Part shown: positions 17,180 to 26,126 of the stretch, in pieces
How positions within the stretch are numbered: the first letter of the stretch is position 1
Layout: each line of letters opens with the position of its first letter
Assembly: GCF_016598485.1 (NCBI RefSeq)
Contig: NZ_JAEMUW010000009.1
Coordinates: 157,985 to 221,984 of the forward strand
Source: Micromonospora coerulea
GTDB lineage: Bacteria > Actinomycetota > Actinomycetes > Mycobacteriales > Micromonosporaceae
Reading direction: 5' to 3'
Length of the DNA: 64,000 nucleotides
The notes under the pieces: generated by a model
Databases searched by the model: none
Seen by the model: the letters and a program-made list of their open reading frames with translations, nothing else
What the model was told of the DNA's origin: nothing
Position numbers and translations under genes: made by a program

Positions 17180-17409
17180 CACGGCGGGCGCGCGGTGCGT
17201 CGCTGACCTGCCGGAACAGTGACCACCGGGCCGGCGTGGCCGGGCGGGCCGGGCGGGCCCGTCCGGGGTCGGGGACCGGGGCAGGCGTCGGCCGCGATCC
17301 CGACGACGATGGTCCATTTCCCGCACGCGCCGCCACCGGATCGCCCACAGTGGGAGCGTGAACCGGACAAGTCCGGCAGCGGATGCCGTCCGGCACGGGT
17401 GGAGGTGGC

Positions 17410-18750
17410 ATGAGCGGGTTGCGTACCGACCTGTACGAGCTGCGGATGGCGGCCAGCTACCTGCGCCGCGACATGGTGGCGCCTGCCACGTTCAGCCTGT
17501 TCGTCCGGCGCCTGCCGCCCCGGCGGGGCTTCCTGGTGGCCGCCGGGCTCGCCGAGGCACTGGCGTTCCTGGAAGGCTTCGCGTTCGACGACGACGAGCT
17601 GGGCTACCTGCGCGACGTCGTCGGGCTCGACCAGCCGACCCTGGCGGCGCTCGCCGGGCTGCGGTTCACCGGGGACGTCCGGGCCGTGCCGGAGGGCCGC
17701 GTGGTCTTCGCCGACGAGCCACTGGTCGAGGTGACCGCCCCGATCGCCGAGGCGCAGCTGGTGGAGACAGCCGTGCTCAACCTGCTCACCTTCCACACCA
17801 CGGTGGCCAGCAAGGCCGCCCGCTGCCGGCTCGCCGCCGGGGACGCGGAGCTGGTCGACTTCGCCTTCCGCCGGACGCACGGGCTCGAGGCCGGGGCGGG
17901 GGTGGCACGGGCGTCGGCCATCGCCGGCTTCGGCGCCACCAGCGACGTCGAGGCCGCCCGACGCTACGGCCTCACCCCGTCCGGGACGATGGCCCACTCG
18001 TACGTCGAGGCGTTCCCCGACGAGCGGGCCGCGTTCCGCGCGTTCGCCGCCGACTTCCCCACGAACCCGGTGTTCCTCGTGGACACCTACGACACGCCCG
18101 CCGGCGTGCGGGCCGCCGTCGACGTCATCACCGAGCTGGGGCTGACCGGGCCGGTCGGCGTCCGGCTCGACTCGGGCGATCTCGCCGCGCTGGCGAAGCG
18201 GACCCGCGCGATCCTCGACGACGCCGGGCTCACCCAGGCGACGATCGTGGCCAGCGGCAGCCTCGACGAGGACGTGATCGCGGCCCTCGTCGCGCAGGGC
18301 GCACCGATCAACGCCTACGGCGTCGGTACCCGGATGGGCGTCTCCTTCGACGCCCCGTCCCTCGACAGCGCGTACAAGCTCGTCGCCTTCGGCGACCGAC
18401 CGGTGCTCAAGCTGTCGCCCGGCAAGGCCACCCTGCCCGGCCCCAAGCAGGTCTTCCGGGACCCCGCCGGGACCAGCGGCGACGTGGTGGGGCTGCGCGA
18501 CGAGCCGGCACCGGCGGGCCGCGAGCCGTTGCTCGTGCCGGTCATGCGCGGCGGGCGGCTCCTCGAGGCCGTCGACCCGGCCGGTGCGGTGCGCGCCGCG
18601 CGTCGCCGGTTCGACGCGGACCTCGCCTGGCTGCCCGAGGCGGCGCGCCGGCTGGCCGACCCGACCCCGCTCACCGCCACGGTCAGCCCGGGACTCGCCG
18701 AGCTGCGTGACCGGTTGACCGCGCGGATCGGGCGCGGCAGCGCGTACTGA
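17410..18750 (+). CDS. pncB: Nicotinate phosphoribosyltransferase
   Basis: The 446-residue protein converts nicotinate and PRPP to nicotinate mononucleotide in NAD salvage. It has FRRTHGLEAG, the phosphohistidine loop SGTMAHSYVE with His196, the segment VRLDSGDLAALAKRTR, and a conserved VASGSLDED. Length suits the bacterial family. The ATG at 17410 has GGAGGTGG just upstream, and an in-frame ATG at 17383 is less likely. Reaction and cytosolic location follow from the family. It is divergent from dinB with about 240 bp between the starts. Confidence 0.93.
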   Translation: MSGLRTDLYELRMAASYLRRDMVAPATFSLFVRRLPPRRGFLVAAGLAEALAFLEGFAFDDDELGYLRDVVGLDQPTLAALAGLRFTGDVRAVPEGRVVFADEPLVEVTAPIAEAQLVETAVLNLLTFHTTVASKAARCRLAAGDAELVDFAFRRTHGLEAGAGVARASAIAGFGATSDVEAARRYGLTPSGTMAHSYVEAFPDERAAFRAFAADFPTNPVFLVDTYDTPAGVRAAVDVITELGLTGPVGVRLDSGDLAALAKRTRAILDDAGLTQATIVASGSLDEDVIAALVAQGAPINAYGVGTRMGVSFDAPSLDSAYKLVAFGDRPVLKLSPGKATLPGPKQVFRDPAGTSGDVVGLRDEPAPAGREPLLVPVMRGGRLLEAVDPAGAVRAARRRFDADLAWLPEAARRLADPTPLTATVSPGLAELRDRLTARIGRGSAY

Positions 18751-18822
18751 CCACGCGTGGCCCGATCCGCACCGCCGGCACAGCCGCACCGTGGCGAGCT
18801 CCCGGCATCCCGGGCCAGGCCG

Positions 18823-18828
18823 TAGGTT
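18823..18828 (+). promoter_or_regulatory. -10 box of a leaderless transcript
   Basis: TAGGTT ends 6 nt before the ATG at 18835. No ribosome binding site precedes that ATG. Confidence 0.5.
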
Positions 18829-18834
18829 GACCTC

Positions 18835-20433
18835 ATGACCGCGACGCTGGATGTGCTGATCGTCGGCGCCGGCCCCACCGGCCTGGCCCTGGCGGCGCAA
18901 CTGGCCGCCGACGGCGTCCGGCCCCGCCTGGTCGACCGCAGCCTCGACCGGGTCCACGAGTCGCGGGCCCTGGCGATCCAACCGCGCACCCTGGAGGTGC
19001 TGGCGCGGTTCGGCGTCACCGACCAGCTCCTCGCCGCCGGCAACCCGGCGGTGCGGCTGGAGCTGCACGTGCGGAACCGGCTGCTGACCCTGCCGATGTT
19101 CGACCTCGGCCTGCACGACACCGCCTACCCGCACCTGCTGTTCCTGTCCCAGGCCGAGACCGAACGCATCCTCGGCGACCACGTGCGGACCGCCGGGGTG
19201 ACGGTCGAACGCGGCGTGGAGCTGGTCGACCTGCGGACCTCGCCCGACCAGGTGACCTGCCGGCTGCGCCACCGCGACGGCCGGGAGGAGACCGTCCAAG
19301 CCCGGTACGTGATCGGCTGCGACGGCGCGCACAGCGCCGTCCGCCGCGCCGCCGGGATCGCCTTCGAGGGCAGTTCCTACCCGCAGACGTTCGTGCTGGC
19401 CGACGTCGAGGCCGACCGGCTCGCCACCGGGGCGGCGCACGTGTTCCTCTCCGACGCCGGCATGCTGTTCTTCTTTCCGCTCGGCCGGCCGGCCAACTGG
19501 CGGCTGCTGGTGATGCGACCGCCGGCCGACCCGACCCCGCCGGAGGCCACGGTGACCCTCGGCGAGGTGCAGGCGCTCACCGACGGGTACACCGGCGGGG
19601 CCGTGCGGCTGCACGACCCGGTGTGGCTGACCAACTTCCGGCTGCACCACCGCGCCGCCCGGCACTACCGGGCCGGGCGGATCCTGCTGGCCGGCGATGC
19701 CGCCCACATCCACAGTCCGGCCGGCGCCCAGGGGATGAACACCGGCATCCAGGACGCGATCAACCTCGGCTGGAAGCTCGTCCACACCCTCCGCAGCGGC
19801 GGGACCGGGCTGCTGGACACCTACGAACCCGAACGTGCCCCGATCGGGCGGATGGTGCTCCGCTTCACCGACCGTGCCTTCACCATCGCCACCTCCACCA
19901 ATCCGCTGGTCCGCTTCGCCCGTACCCGCATCGCCCCCGCCGTCATCCCGCTGGCCGCCCGAGCCCGGGCCGGCCGGGCGTTCGCGTTTCGCACCGTCTC
20001 CGAACTGGACGTCCGGTACCGGCGCAGCCCGTTGTCCGTGGAGGGGCCGCGCCCACCCCGGCGCGGGCCCAGGGCCGGCGACCGGCTACCCGACGCGCCC
20101 GTGGGGCGCGACGAGCGATCCACGACACTGCACCAGGTCACCGCCGCGCCGGGCTGGCACCTGCTGCTGTGCGGGCCGGGTCGGACCTGGGCCGACGAAC
20201 GGGTCGAGCAGGTGTGCCGCGGTCGCGGCCTCACGGTCCACCGCCTCAGCGTCCGCGACGAGCCCGGCACCCTGCACGACCCGGATGGACGCGCCCTGCA
20301 CAGACTCGGCGTTGGTGCCGGCGCCGCCGCGCTGTACCTGGTCCGACCGGACGGCCACATCGGCTTCCGGTCCGGTGCCGAGGGCTGGACCGCGCTGGTC
20401 GCCTACCTCGACCGGTGGCTCCCGCCATCCTGA
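18835..20433 (+). CDS. FAD-dependent aromatic monooxygenase (PHBH fold)
   Basis: This 532-residue protein is a class A flavoprotein hydroxylase. It has the dinucleotide fold VLIVGAGPTGLALAAQL at 7-23, the D-G motif GCDGAHSAVRRAAG at 161-174, and the G-D motif ILLAGDAAHIHSPAGAQGMN at 283-302. The C-terminal thioredoxin-like domain ends near VAYLDRWLPP. Enzymes of this type hydroxylate phenols or polyketide rings with NAD(P)H and oxygen. No biosynthetic genes surround it, so it may act on a xenobiotic such as rifampicin or on an aromatic acid. It lies in the cytosol. Confidence 0.9.
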   Translation: MTATLDVLIVGAGPTGLALAAQLAADGVRPRLVDRSLDRVHESRALAIQPRTLEVLARFGVTDQLLAAGNPAVRLELHVRNRLLTLPMFDLGLHDTAYPHLLFLSQAETERILGDHVRTAGVTVERGVELVDLRTSPDQVTCRLRHRDGREETVQARYVIGCDGAHSAVRRAAGIAFEGSSYPQTFVLADVEADRLATGAAHVFLSDAGMLFFFPLGRPANWRLLVMRPPADPTPPEATVTLGEVQALTDGYTGGAVRLHDPVWLTNFRLHHRAARHYRAGRILLAGDAAHIHSPAGAQGMNTGIQDAINLGWKLVHTLRSGGTGLLDTYEPERAPIGRMVLRFTDRAFTIATSTNPLVRFARTRIAPAVIPLAARARAGRAFAFRTVSELDVRYRRSPLSVEGPRPPRRGPRAGDRLPDAPVGRDERSTTLHQVTAAPGWHLLLCGPGRTWADERVEQVCRGRGLTVHRLSVRDEPGTLHDPDGRALHRLGVGAGAAALYLVRPDGHIGFRSGAEGWTALVAYLDRWLPPS

Positions 20434-20753
20434 GCAGCCGACGCCCGGGTTGAGCCTCCGGTAGGGGGAGGCGCGAGGAGGTCGCCGTAGGGCGCCTTCG
20501 TGATTCGCCCGATCGGGATGAGGCAGGCTCACCCCCCGTCCCGGAAGGCTGTCGGTACCAGTTCGCTGCGCGACAACCAGTTGACGATCACGGGTGAGAT
20601 CAAGGAGCGGGAACGCAGGGGGACCCTCCATCGCAGGGAACGCAGGGTCGGCCAGTTCGAACGGGCAAGGTGCACCGAATCGATCCGCGGTGCATGGAGG
20701 TCAGGGCTCGCAACTGGCGGTTCGACGGCGATCGGGCCGGAGAGGAGAATCAG
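20434..20753 (+). other. 320-bp gap with few recognisable signals
   Basis: The first 40 bases can fold as a short hairpin (GCCTCC at 20453-20458 with GGAGGC at 20467-20472), a weak terminator for the monooxygenase gene. Further on the block GGAACGCAGGG occurs twice about 27 bases apart (near 20608 and 20635). A GAGGAG site stands just before the GTG at 20754. I see no convincing promoter and no gene. Confidence 0.5.
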
Positions 20754-21176
20754 GTGGAATACCAGGATTTCATCAACGCAGTGGCCACGCGGGCAAAGGT
20801 GTCGACCGATCAGGCGGCGGCACTCACCCGCGCGACGTTGGAGACATTGGCAGATCGGATCAGCGCCGGCAAGGCTGAGGACCTTGCCATTCAGCTTCCG
20901 GACGGGCTTGACGATCCCCTGCGCAAGCCGCCACCGCTCAGAGGTAGAGGGGAACATGCCAAGTCGTTCGGGCTCGAAGAGTTCGTGCGGCGGGTGGCAG
21001 ATCGCCCGGCCATCGACCGTGCGCTCGCCGGTGCCGGGGTGGGCGCGGTGCTCACCACGCTACGTGAGGCTGTTTCCCGTGACGAGTTCGAGGACGCGAT
21101 GGCCCAGCTCGAGAAGGAGTTCTGGCAGGTAATCGAACCGGTGGGTGCCGGTGGCGGGCGGCGCCCCGGCTCGTAG
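20754..21176 (+). CDS. DUF2267 domain protein
   Basis: The 140-residue protein matches DUF2267: it begins VEYQDFINAVATRAKVSTDQ, continues ATLETLADRISAGKAEDLAIQLP, and has a second half (FGLEEFVRRVADRPAI...GAVLTTLREAVSRDEFEDAMAQLEKEF). The two halves are short helical repeats. The function is unknown; homologues in actinomycetes are often near stress genes. The GTG at 20754 is preferred because of the AGAGGAGAA site; an earlier ATG at about 20694 lacks one. No signal peptide. Confidence 0.82.
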   Translation: MEYQDFINAVATRAKVSTDQAAALTRATLETLADRISAGKAEDLAIQLPDGLDDPLRKPPPLRGRGEHAKSFGLEEFVRRVADRPAIDRALAGAGVGAVLTTLREAVSRDEFEDAMAQLEKEFWQVIEPVGAGGGRRPGS

Positions 21177-21251
21177 CACGCACAGTTGGGACAGGAGCAG
21201 GTGTGCCCGCGTCGCACGCGGGTACGCCGCTGCCACTCGGCGGCCGCGCGC

Positions 21252-23411
21252 TCAGGCTGGTCCATTCCGCCGCCGCCGGGTGGACATCGCCTGCAGCGTG
21301 GGACGACGGACCACCGCCAACCGGTCCCCGCGCGCGCTGATCGACGTCCGCCCCCCGCGCCGGCGTCGCACGGTCAGGTCGACGGTGGCGCCGCCGACCC
21401 GTACGCCCTCCAACCGGAGGTCCGGCAGCCACTCGGGCAGGTGCGGATCCACGAAGATCGTCCGCAGCGGCGCGGCCGGCCGCAGCGCCAGCAACGCCTG
21501 CACCAGCGCGATGACCGAGCTGGCCGACCAGGCCTGCGGGGAACAGGAGTTCGGGTACACGCCCGGGTGCGGGTGAGCCGCGTCGCGGGGCAGCCCGCTG
21601 AGCACCTCGGGCAGGCGGTGCTCCGCGAACAGCGCCGCGGCGGAGAACATCCCCTCGGCCAGCCGGTGCAGGTGCTCCCAGCAGCCGTAGCGGGCCAACC
21701 CGAGGCCGATGGTGCCCGCCTCCACCGGCCAGACGCTGCCGCGGTGGTAACTGAACGGGTTGTACGCCGGATGCGCGGCCGACAACGTCCGTACGCCCCA
21801 GCCGCTGAACATGTCCGGTTCGAGCAGCCGGGCGGCCACCATCGGGGCGACCCGCGTCGGGACGATGCCGGTGGTGAGCAGGTGCCCGTCGTTGGAGTTG
21901 ACCGAGCGGACCGGCCGCTTGTCCGGCCCCAGCGCCATCGCGTAGCAGCCCCGCTCCGGCAGCCAGTACGCGCGGTGGAAGCGGCGGCGCAGCGCGTGGG
22001 CCCGGGCCACCAGGGCGGCTCCCCGGGCCGGATGACCGGTCGCGGTGAACACCACGGCGGCGTGCCGCAGCGCGGCGTACCAGTAGGCCTGCAGCTCGCT
22101 GGTCGCGATCGGGTTCGGCACCACTTGCCCGTGCTCGTCGACGATGGCGGTGTCCGAGTCCTTCCACCCCTGATTCTTCAGCCCGGCCCGCGAGCGGCGG
22201 TGGTATTCGAGGAAGCCGTCCCCGTCGAGGTCGCCGTACCGCTCGATCCAGCCCAGGGCACGCCGCGCCGTCGGCAGCAGGTCCCGCACCGTGTCCAGGT
22301 CACCGGTCCAGGCCAGGTACTGGCCGAGAAAGACCAGGAAGTCCGGCGCGGTCGACCAGTCGCCGTAGTAGCCGGTGAACGGGTCCAGCCCCAGCACCGA
22401 GACCGGTCCCCGCCGGGCCTCGTGCAGCGGCTTGCCGGGCTCCTCGTCGCGCCACGGGTCGCACCGTCGACCGACGTGCTCGGCGATGAGCCGCAGGCTG
22501 TCCGCCAGCATGGTCGGACCGGCGAGCAGCGCCTGCCAGGAGGCGGTCATCGTGTCCCGCCCGAAGATCTCCTGGTAGATGGGGAGCCCCGCGATCGGCG
22601 CGGTCGGGCCGGCCGGCTCGCCGAGCGGCAGCACCGCCAGGTCCTCCACCGCGCACCGCCAGGCGGCGGTGACGTCGAAGTTGCTGCTGTTCAGCCGGGC
22701 CAGCTCGGTGGTCAGCCGGGCGCGGGCGGTGGCCGCGGGATCGTCCGGTTCGGTGAAGGTCGCCGGGGGCGCGGCGAGCCGCTCACCGTCGAAGACCGGC
22801 TCCACGAGCACGTCCGCCCGGACGCTGCCGCGCGGCGGCACCGTCACCTCGACGGTGAACGCGGCGTCGGCGTACCGGACCGGGGCGTCGGACCGGACCC
22901 GGACCGCCACCGCGCGATCGAGGCCGGCACGCAGGTAGGTCAGGCGCAGCTCCCCGGTCGCGGGATCCCAGCTCGCGTCCACGCCGCCGCGCTGCACCCG
23001 GTGGCCCGCCTCGGCCTCACCGGTGTCCGCGAAGTCGGCGCCGACCCGGATCTCCACCGCCATCCGCAGCGGTTCCGCGGCGTAGCTGACCACGGTGAGC
23101 CGGGTCCGCAGCCCCGCGCCCACGAACCGTTCGGTCAGCAGGTACGCCGCCCGGGACGGCAGCTGCTCGCCGTCGCCCAGCTCGGCGTACGACAGCTGGG
23201 CGTGGCCCTGCACGTTCGCCGTGCTGAACGGCACCGGCTCGCGCCCGTCCACGGTGATCCGCTCGGTGCTGAGCACCCGGGTGTTCCAGGCGAAGAAGCC
23301 CTGCGGGTCGGTACCGGTGATCCGGCCGCGCACGTCGGTGACCAGCGTGCTCCACCCGCTGGCCACGTACAGCAGGTCGGGCCGGACCCGTAGGTTGCGG
23401 ACCCTGGTCAT
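21252..23411 (-). CDS. Amylo-alpha-1,6-glucosidase-like glycoside hydrolase
   Basis: The 719-residue protein has an N-terminal beta-sandwich domain, beginning near YVASGWSTLVTDVRGRI, and a C-terminal (alpha/alpha)6 barrel typical of GH63/GH133-like debranching enzymes. Signature parts include LPIYQEIFGRDTMTASWQAL, LGLDPFTGYYGDWSTAPDF, KNQGWKDSDTAIVDEHG, and YNPFSYHRGSVWPVEAG. The acid and base are probably in the D-T-M and N-Q-G-W-K-D-S segments. It probably trims glucosyl or similar branches from glycogen or trehalose-type sugars. There is no signal peptide, so it is cytosolic. The ATG at 23411 lacks a clear ribosome binding site. Confidence 0.85.
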   Translation of the reverse strand: MTRVRNLRVRPDLLYVASGWSTLVTDVRGRITGTDPQGFFAWNTRVLSTERITVDGREPVPFSTANVQGHAQLSYAELGDGEQLPSRAAYLLTERFVGAGLRTRLTVVSYAAEPLRMAVEIRVGADFADTGEAEAGHRVQRGGVDASWDPATGELRLTYLRAGLDRAVAVRVRSDAPVRYADAAFTVEVTVPPRGSVRADVLVEPVFDGERLAAPPATFTEPDDPAATARARLTTELARLNSSNFDVTAAWRCAVEDLAVLPLGEPAGPTAPIAGLPIYQEIFGRDTMTASWQALLAGPTMLADSLRLIAEHVGRRCDPWRDEEPGKPLHEARRGPVSVLGLDPFTGYYGDWSTAPDFLVFLGQYLAWTGDLDTVRDLLPTARRALGWIERYGDLDGDGFLEYHRRSRAGLKNQGWKDSDTAIVDEHGQVVPNPIATSELQAYWYAALRHAAVVFTATGHPARGAALVARAHALRRRFHRAYWLPERGCYAMALGPDKRPVRSVNSNDGHLLTTGIVPTRVAPMVAARLLEPDMFSGWGVRTLSAAHPAYNPFSYHRGSVWPVEAGTIGLGLARYGCWEHLHRLAEGMFSAAALFAEHRLPEVLSGLPRDAAHPHPGVYPNSCSPQAWSASSVIALVQALLALRPAAPLRTIFVDPHLPEWLPDLRLEGVRVGGATVDLTVRRRRGGRTSISARGDRLAVVRRPTLQAMSTRRRRNGPA

Positions 23412-23465
23412 CGGTGGTGCGGCCGTTCCCCGGTCACCTCGCGCCGGTACCCCTTTGCGCCCCCG

Positions 23466-24242
23466 CTACACCCGCACCGTCCGGGCCGTCGGCCGGGCGT
23501 CCGGGCGGCGCGCGCCCGCCCGGACGAGCAGTTCGACGGCGAAGGCGATCGCCACCGCCTCCACCGCCAGCAGCGTCAGCAGGATGAGCAGCTGGGTCAC
23601 GCCGGCCTGGATCGGCCCCGCCCCGCCGAGCAGCACTCCGACGAAGGCCCCCGGCAGGGTGACCAGCCCGACCGTGCGGGTCTGGTCCAGCGCCGGGATC
23701 AGCGCCTGACCGGCGGCCGGGCGGCAGATCTCCAGCGCGGCGTCGCGGGGGAGCAGGCCCAGGGCCAGCCCCGCCTCGTACTCGCCGTGCCGGGTGCGCA
23801 GTTCGTCGAGGGTTTGCCGGCCGGCCAGGCTGGTCGCGGTCATCGCCCCGCCGATCAGGATGCCCGCCGTCGGCAGGACCACCAGCGGCGTCGCGGGCAG
23901 CGCCCGGCTGGCCAGCAGTACGCCGAGGCTCGGCACCACCCCGGCCGCGATGGCCAGCGGGGCGACCCGGCGGGGGCAGCCCGCCCCGATCCGGCGGCCC
24001 GCGGTGACGCTGGCGACGGCGTACATCAGCAGGATGAAGGCGCACGTGCTCCACCAGGAGTGCAGCACCGCGACGATGACCAGCGAGACGGCGCCGAGCT
24101 GAACGGTCGCCCGGGCGGCCGCGCCCAGGATCGCGCGGGCCCGGCCGAGGCCGCTCAGCCGCAGCACCGCCGCGCCGGCGAGGGTGAGCCCGAGCAGGGC
24201 GGCGACCAGCGCCGGTCCGATCGGTACCGCGCCGGCGCTCAT
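23466..24242 (-). CDS. FetB/UPF0014-type ABC permease
   Basis: The 258-residue membrane protein has about seven hydrophobic helices and the UPF0014 signature: LVLPTAGILIGGAMTATSLA, and LDQTRTVGLVTLPGAFVGVL near the C-terminal third. E. coli FetB (YbbM) works with the ATPase FetA in iron export. No ATPase gene is adjacent here, so the partner must be encoded elsewhere or lost. The 3' end lies close to the debranching gene (gap 54 bp), and the two run in the same direction, but their functions look unrelated. Confidence 0.8.
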   Translation of the reverse strand: MSAGAVPIGPALVAALLGLTLAGAAVLRLSGLGRARAILGAAARATVQLGAVSLVIVAVLHSWWSTCAFILLMYAVASVTAGRRIGAGCPRRVAPLAIAAGVVPSLGVLLASRALPATPLVVLPTAGILIGGAMTATSLAGRQTLDELRTRHGEYEAGLALGLLPRDAALEICRPAAGQALIPALDQTRTVGLVTLPGAFVGVLLGGAGPIQAGVTQLLILLTLLAVEAVAIAFAVELLVRAGARRPDARPTARTVRV

Positions 24243-24381
24243 CGCCCCACCACGTACCGGGCCGGCCGCTGGTCGTCCCCGATGTCCTCCGCCCCGGTCA
24301 CCTGCGGATCGTAATCGCGCGGCCCCGCCTCCGCCCGGAATCGGGCGGTGCGCGGAGCCGCGCCCGGTGCGTACCGCAGCG

Positions 24382-25467
24382 CTACGGCAGCGCGAGCACC
24401 GCCGAATGACCCAGATGGTCCGACGCCCACCGGCCGTCGGCGGTCTGCCGCTCCGTGCCGAAGACCTCGCTCGCCACCGGTACGACCGCGCCCCGGAACA
24501 TGACCATGTCGATCCGGTGCTCGACGTCGTCGGCCGGCTCGGTCAGGTCGTCGCCCAGCCCCGCGGTGTACCCGGGCTCGCCCGGATGCAGGATCGGCCA
24601 GGTGTCGACCAGCCCGCCGGCCACCAGGATGAAGTAAGCGATCCGGTTGTTCGGCACGGGCAGCTCAGGGCCGCTGTTGAGGTCCCCGACGAGGATCACC
24701 GGGCCCGCCACGTTCAGCGGACCGCGCAGCAGCTCCTGGGCCTGTAGCGCCCGGACGCCGGGGTGGAACGCCTCCAGGTGGGTGTTGACGAACCGGAACG
24801 CCCGCGTGCCCAGGACCGCGTCCACCGCCGTCCAACCGCGCGTGCTCGTGGCGGTGCCGCCGGTGGCGGCGAGCGGGAACACCAGGTTCTGGACGAAGTT
24901 CCCCGACGACGTGTCGGTCACCTGCACCCGGCCGCCGTGCCGCACCAGCACGACGTCGCGCATGGTGAGCCGGACGTCCACCTGGTACGGCGTCCCGGCC
25001 GGGGCCTCCAGATCCGCCTCGTCCTGCACCACGGCGACGTCGTACGGGTGACCGGAGGTGGCCAGCTCGGCCATCAGCAGCGCCAGGTAGTCGTACCGGA
25101 CCTCGGTGGCCGAGGCCGGGTCGCCGAGCGGCCCGGTACGCCAGAGCGCGACCTCCTGCAGCCCGACCAGGTCGGGCTTGCGCTCGCGGATCTCGTCGGC
25201 GATCAGCGCGGCCCGGGCGGGAAAGTCGACCCGGTCCACGTGGCCGAGCAGGGCCGCGTTCGCGGCCAGGAACGCCGGCAGGGTCGGCGCGCCGATCGAG
25301 GGCGTGAGGTCCCCGCCCAGGAAGAGGTTGCGGGTCAGCACGGTGACCTTCGGGCCGGCCTCGGCGTGGGCGGGCGGGGCGGCCAGGCCCAGCGTCGCCA
25401 CCACGAGGGCGGCGGCGGTGGCCAGCCGGGTCAGGTGCCATCGGTGCGATCGCGCTCTGCCGTCCAT
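24382..25467 (-). CDS. Secreted endonuclease/exonuclease/phosphatase-fold enzyme
   Basis: The protein, 361 residues from the ATG at 25467, has a signal peptide ending near APPAHAEAG. It follows the EEP (DNase I-like) layout: VTVLTRNLFLGGDL, metal Glu in LVGLQEVALW, FRFVNTHLEAFHPG, VILVGDLNSGPE and the catalytic SDHLGHSAVLALP. All DNase I-type motifs are present. It may be a nuclease, a sphingomyelinase-like lipase or a phosphatase outside the cell. An in-frame ATG lies upstream, but only this start has an AGAGGA site at a usable distance. Confidence 0.85.
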   Translation of the reverse strand: MDGRARSHRWHLTRLATAAALVVATLGLAAPPAHAEAGPKVTVLTRNLFLGGDLTPSIGAPTLPAFLAANAALLGHVDRVDFPARAALIADEIRERKPDLVGLQEVALWRTGPLGDPASATEVRYDYLALLMAELATSGHPYDVAVVQDEADLEAPAGTPYQVDVRLTMRDVVLVRHGGRVQVTDTSSGNFVQNLVFPLAATGGTATSTRGWTAVDAVLGTRAFRFVNTHLEAFHPGVRALQAQELLRGPLNVAGPVILVGDLNSGPELPVPNNRIAYFILVAGGLVDTWPILHPGEPGYTAGLGDDLTEPADDVEHRIDMVMFRGAVVPVASEVFGTERQTADGRWASDHLGHSAVLALP

Positions 25468-25578
25468 GCCTCTGTCCTCTCGGGCCGGCGTCCGTGGGCG
25501 GAACCGTGCGTACGGTAGCGCCGGAACGGCCACTCCGGGTATCGCCGTTCGGGCGGTATCCCTTTCGGACGGCGCGGA

Positions 25579-25992
25579 TCAGGAACCGGGCTGGCTGATG
25601 TTGACCATCCAACCGATGCCGAACCGGTCCACGCACATGCCGAACTCGTCGCCCCACATCTGCTTCTCGAGCGGCAGGGTGACGACGCCGCCCTCGGAGA
25701 GCTGCGTCCAGAAGCGCCGCAGATCGTCGGCGTCGTCCCCGCTCAGGCTCACCGTGATGTTGTTGCCGACGTTGCGCTCCATCTCCGGCGGGGTGTCGGA
25801 GGCCATCAGGGTGTAGCCCTGATCGGTCTCCAGCTGCGCGTGCATCACCCGGTCGGCCAGCGCCGGATCCGGGTTCCCGAACTCGCCGAAGGTGTTCACC
25901 GTCAGGGTGCCGCCGAACACCCGCTGGTAGAACTCCATCGCCTGGCGTGCGTCGTCGCTGAAGCTGAGGTACGGGTTCAGTCGTGAGCTCAT
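25579..25992 (-). CDS. PhnB-like VOC protein
   Basis: The 137-residue protein starts MSSRLNPYLSFSDDARQAME and ends with DRFGIGWMVNISQPGS. The pattern YLSFSDDARQAMEFYQRVFGG is typical of the PhnB-like group, whose role is unknown apart from the family fold; it is often misnamed 3-demethylubiquinone methyltransferase. The ATG at 25992 is preceded by GGAGGCGAC. The N-terminal metal His is missing, so activity is uncertain. It lies just downstream of the amidase gene and in the same orientation. Confidence 0.85.
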   Translation of the reverse strand: MSSRLNPYLSFSDDARQAMEFYQRVFGGTLTVNTFGEFGNPDPALADRVMHAQLETDQGYTLMASDTPPEMERNVGNNITVSLSGDDADDLRRFWTQLSEGGVVTLPLEKQMWGDEFGMCVDRFGIGWMVNISQPGS

Positions 25993-26126
25993 GTCGCCTC
26001 CTCGGTCGTGACCTGCGGATCGTCGCAGACCGCGACCGGGTGGGCAACGAGGCGCGACGGAAGAAGTCGGTGGCGGCGGTGGGGATGGCGCCGTTGCCAC
26101 CCCCACCGCCGCCCCGCGGCGCGTCG

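Noticed and set aside
17173..19785. A very long minus-strand reading frame extending upstream of DNA polymerase IV
   Set aside because: Only the last 395 codons encode polymerase IV. The rest is antisense to pncB and the FAD monooxygenase and reads as low-complexity Arg/Gly/Pro-rich sequence, as expected from high GC.
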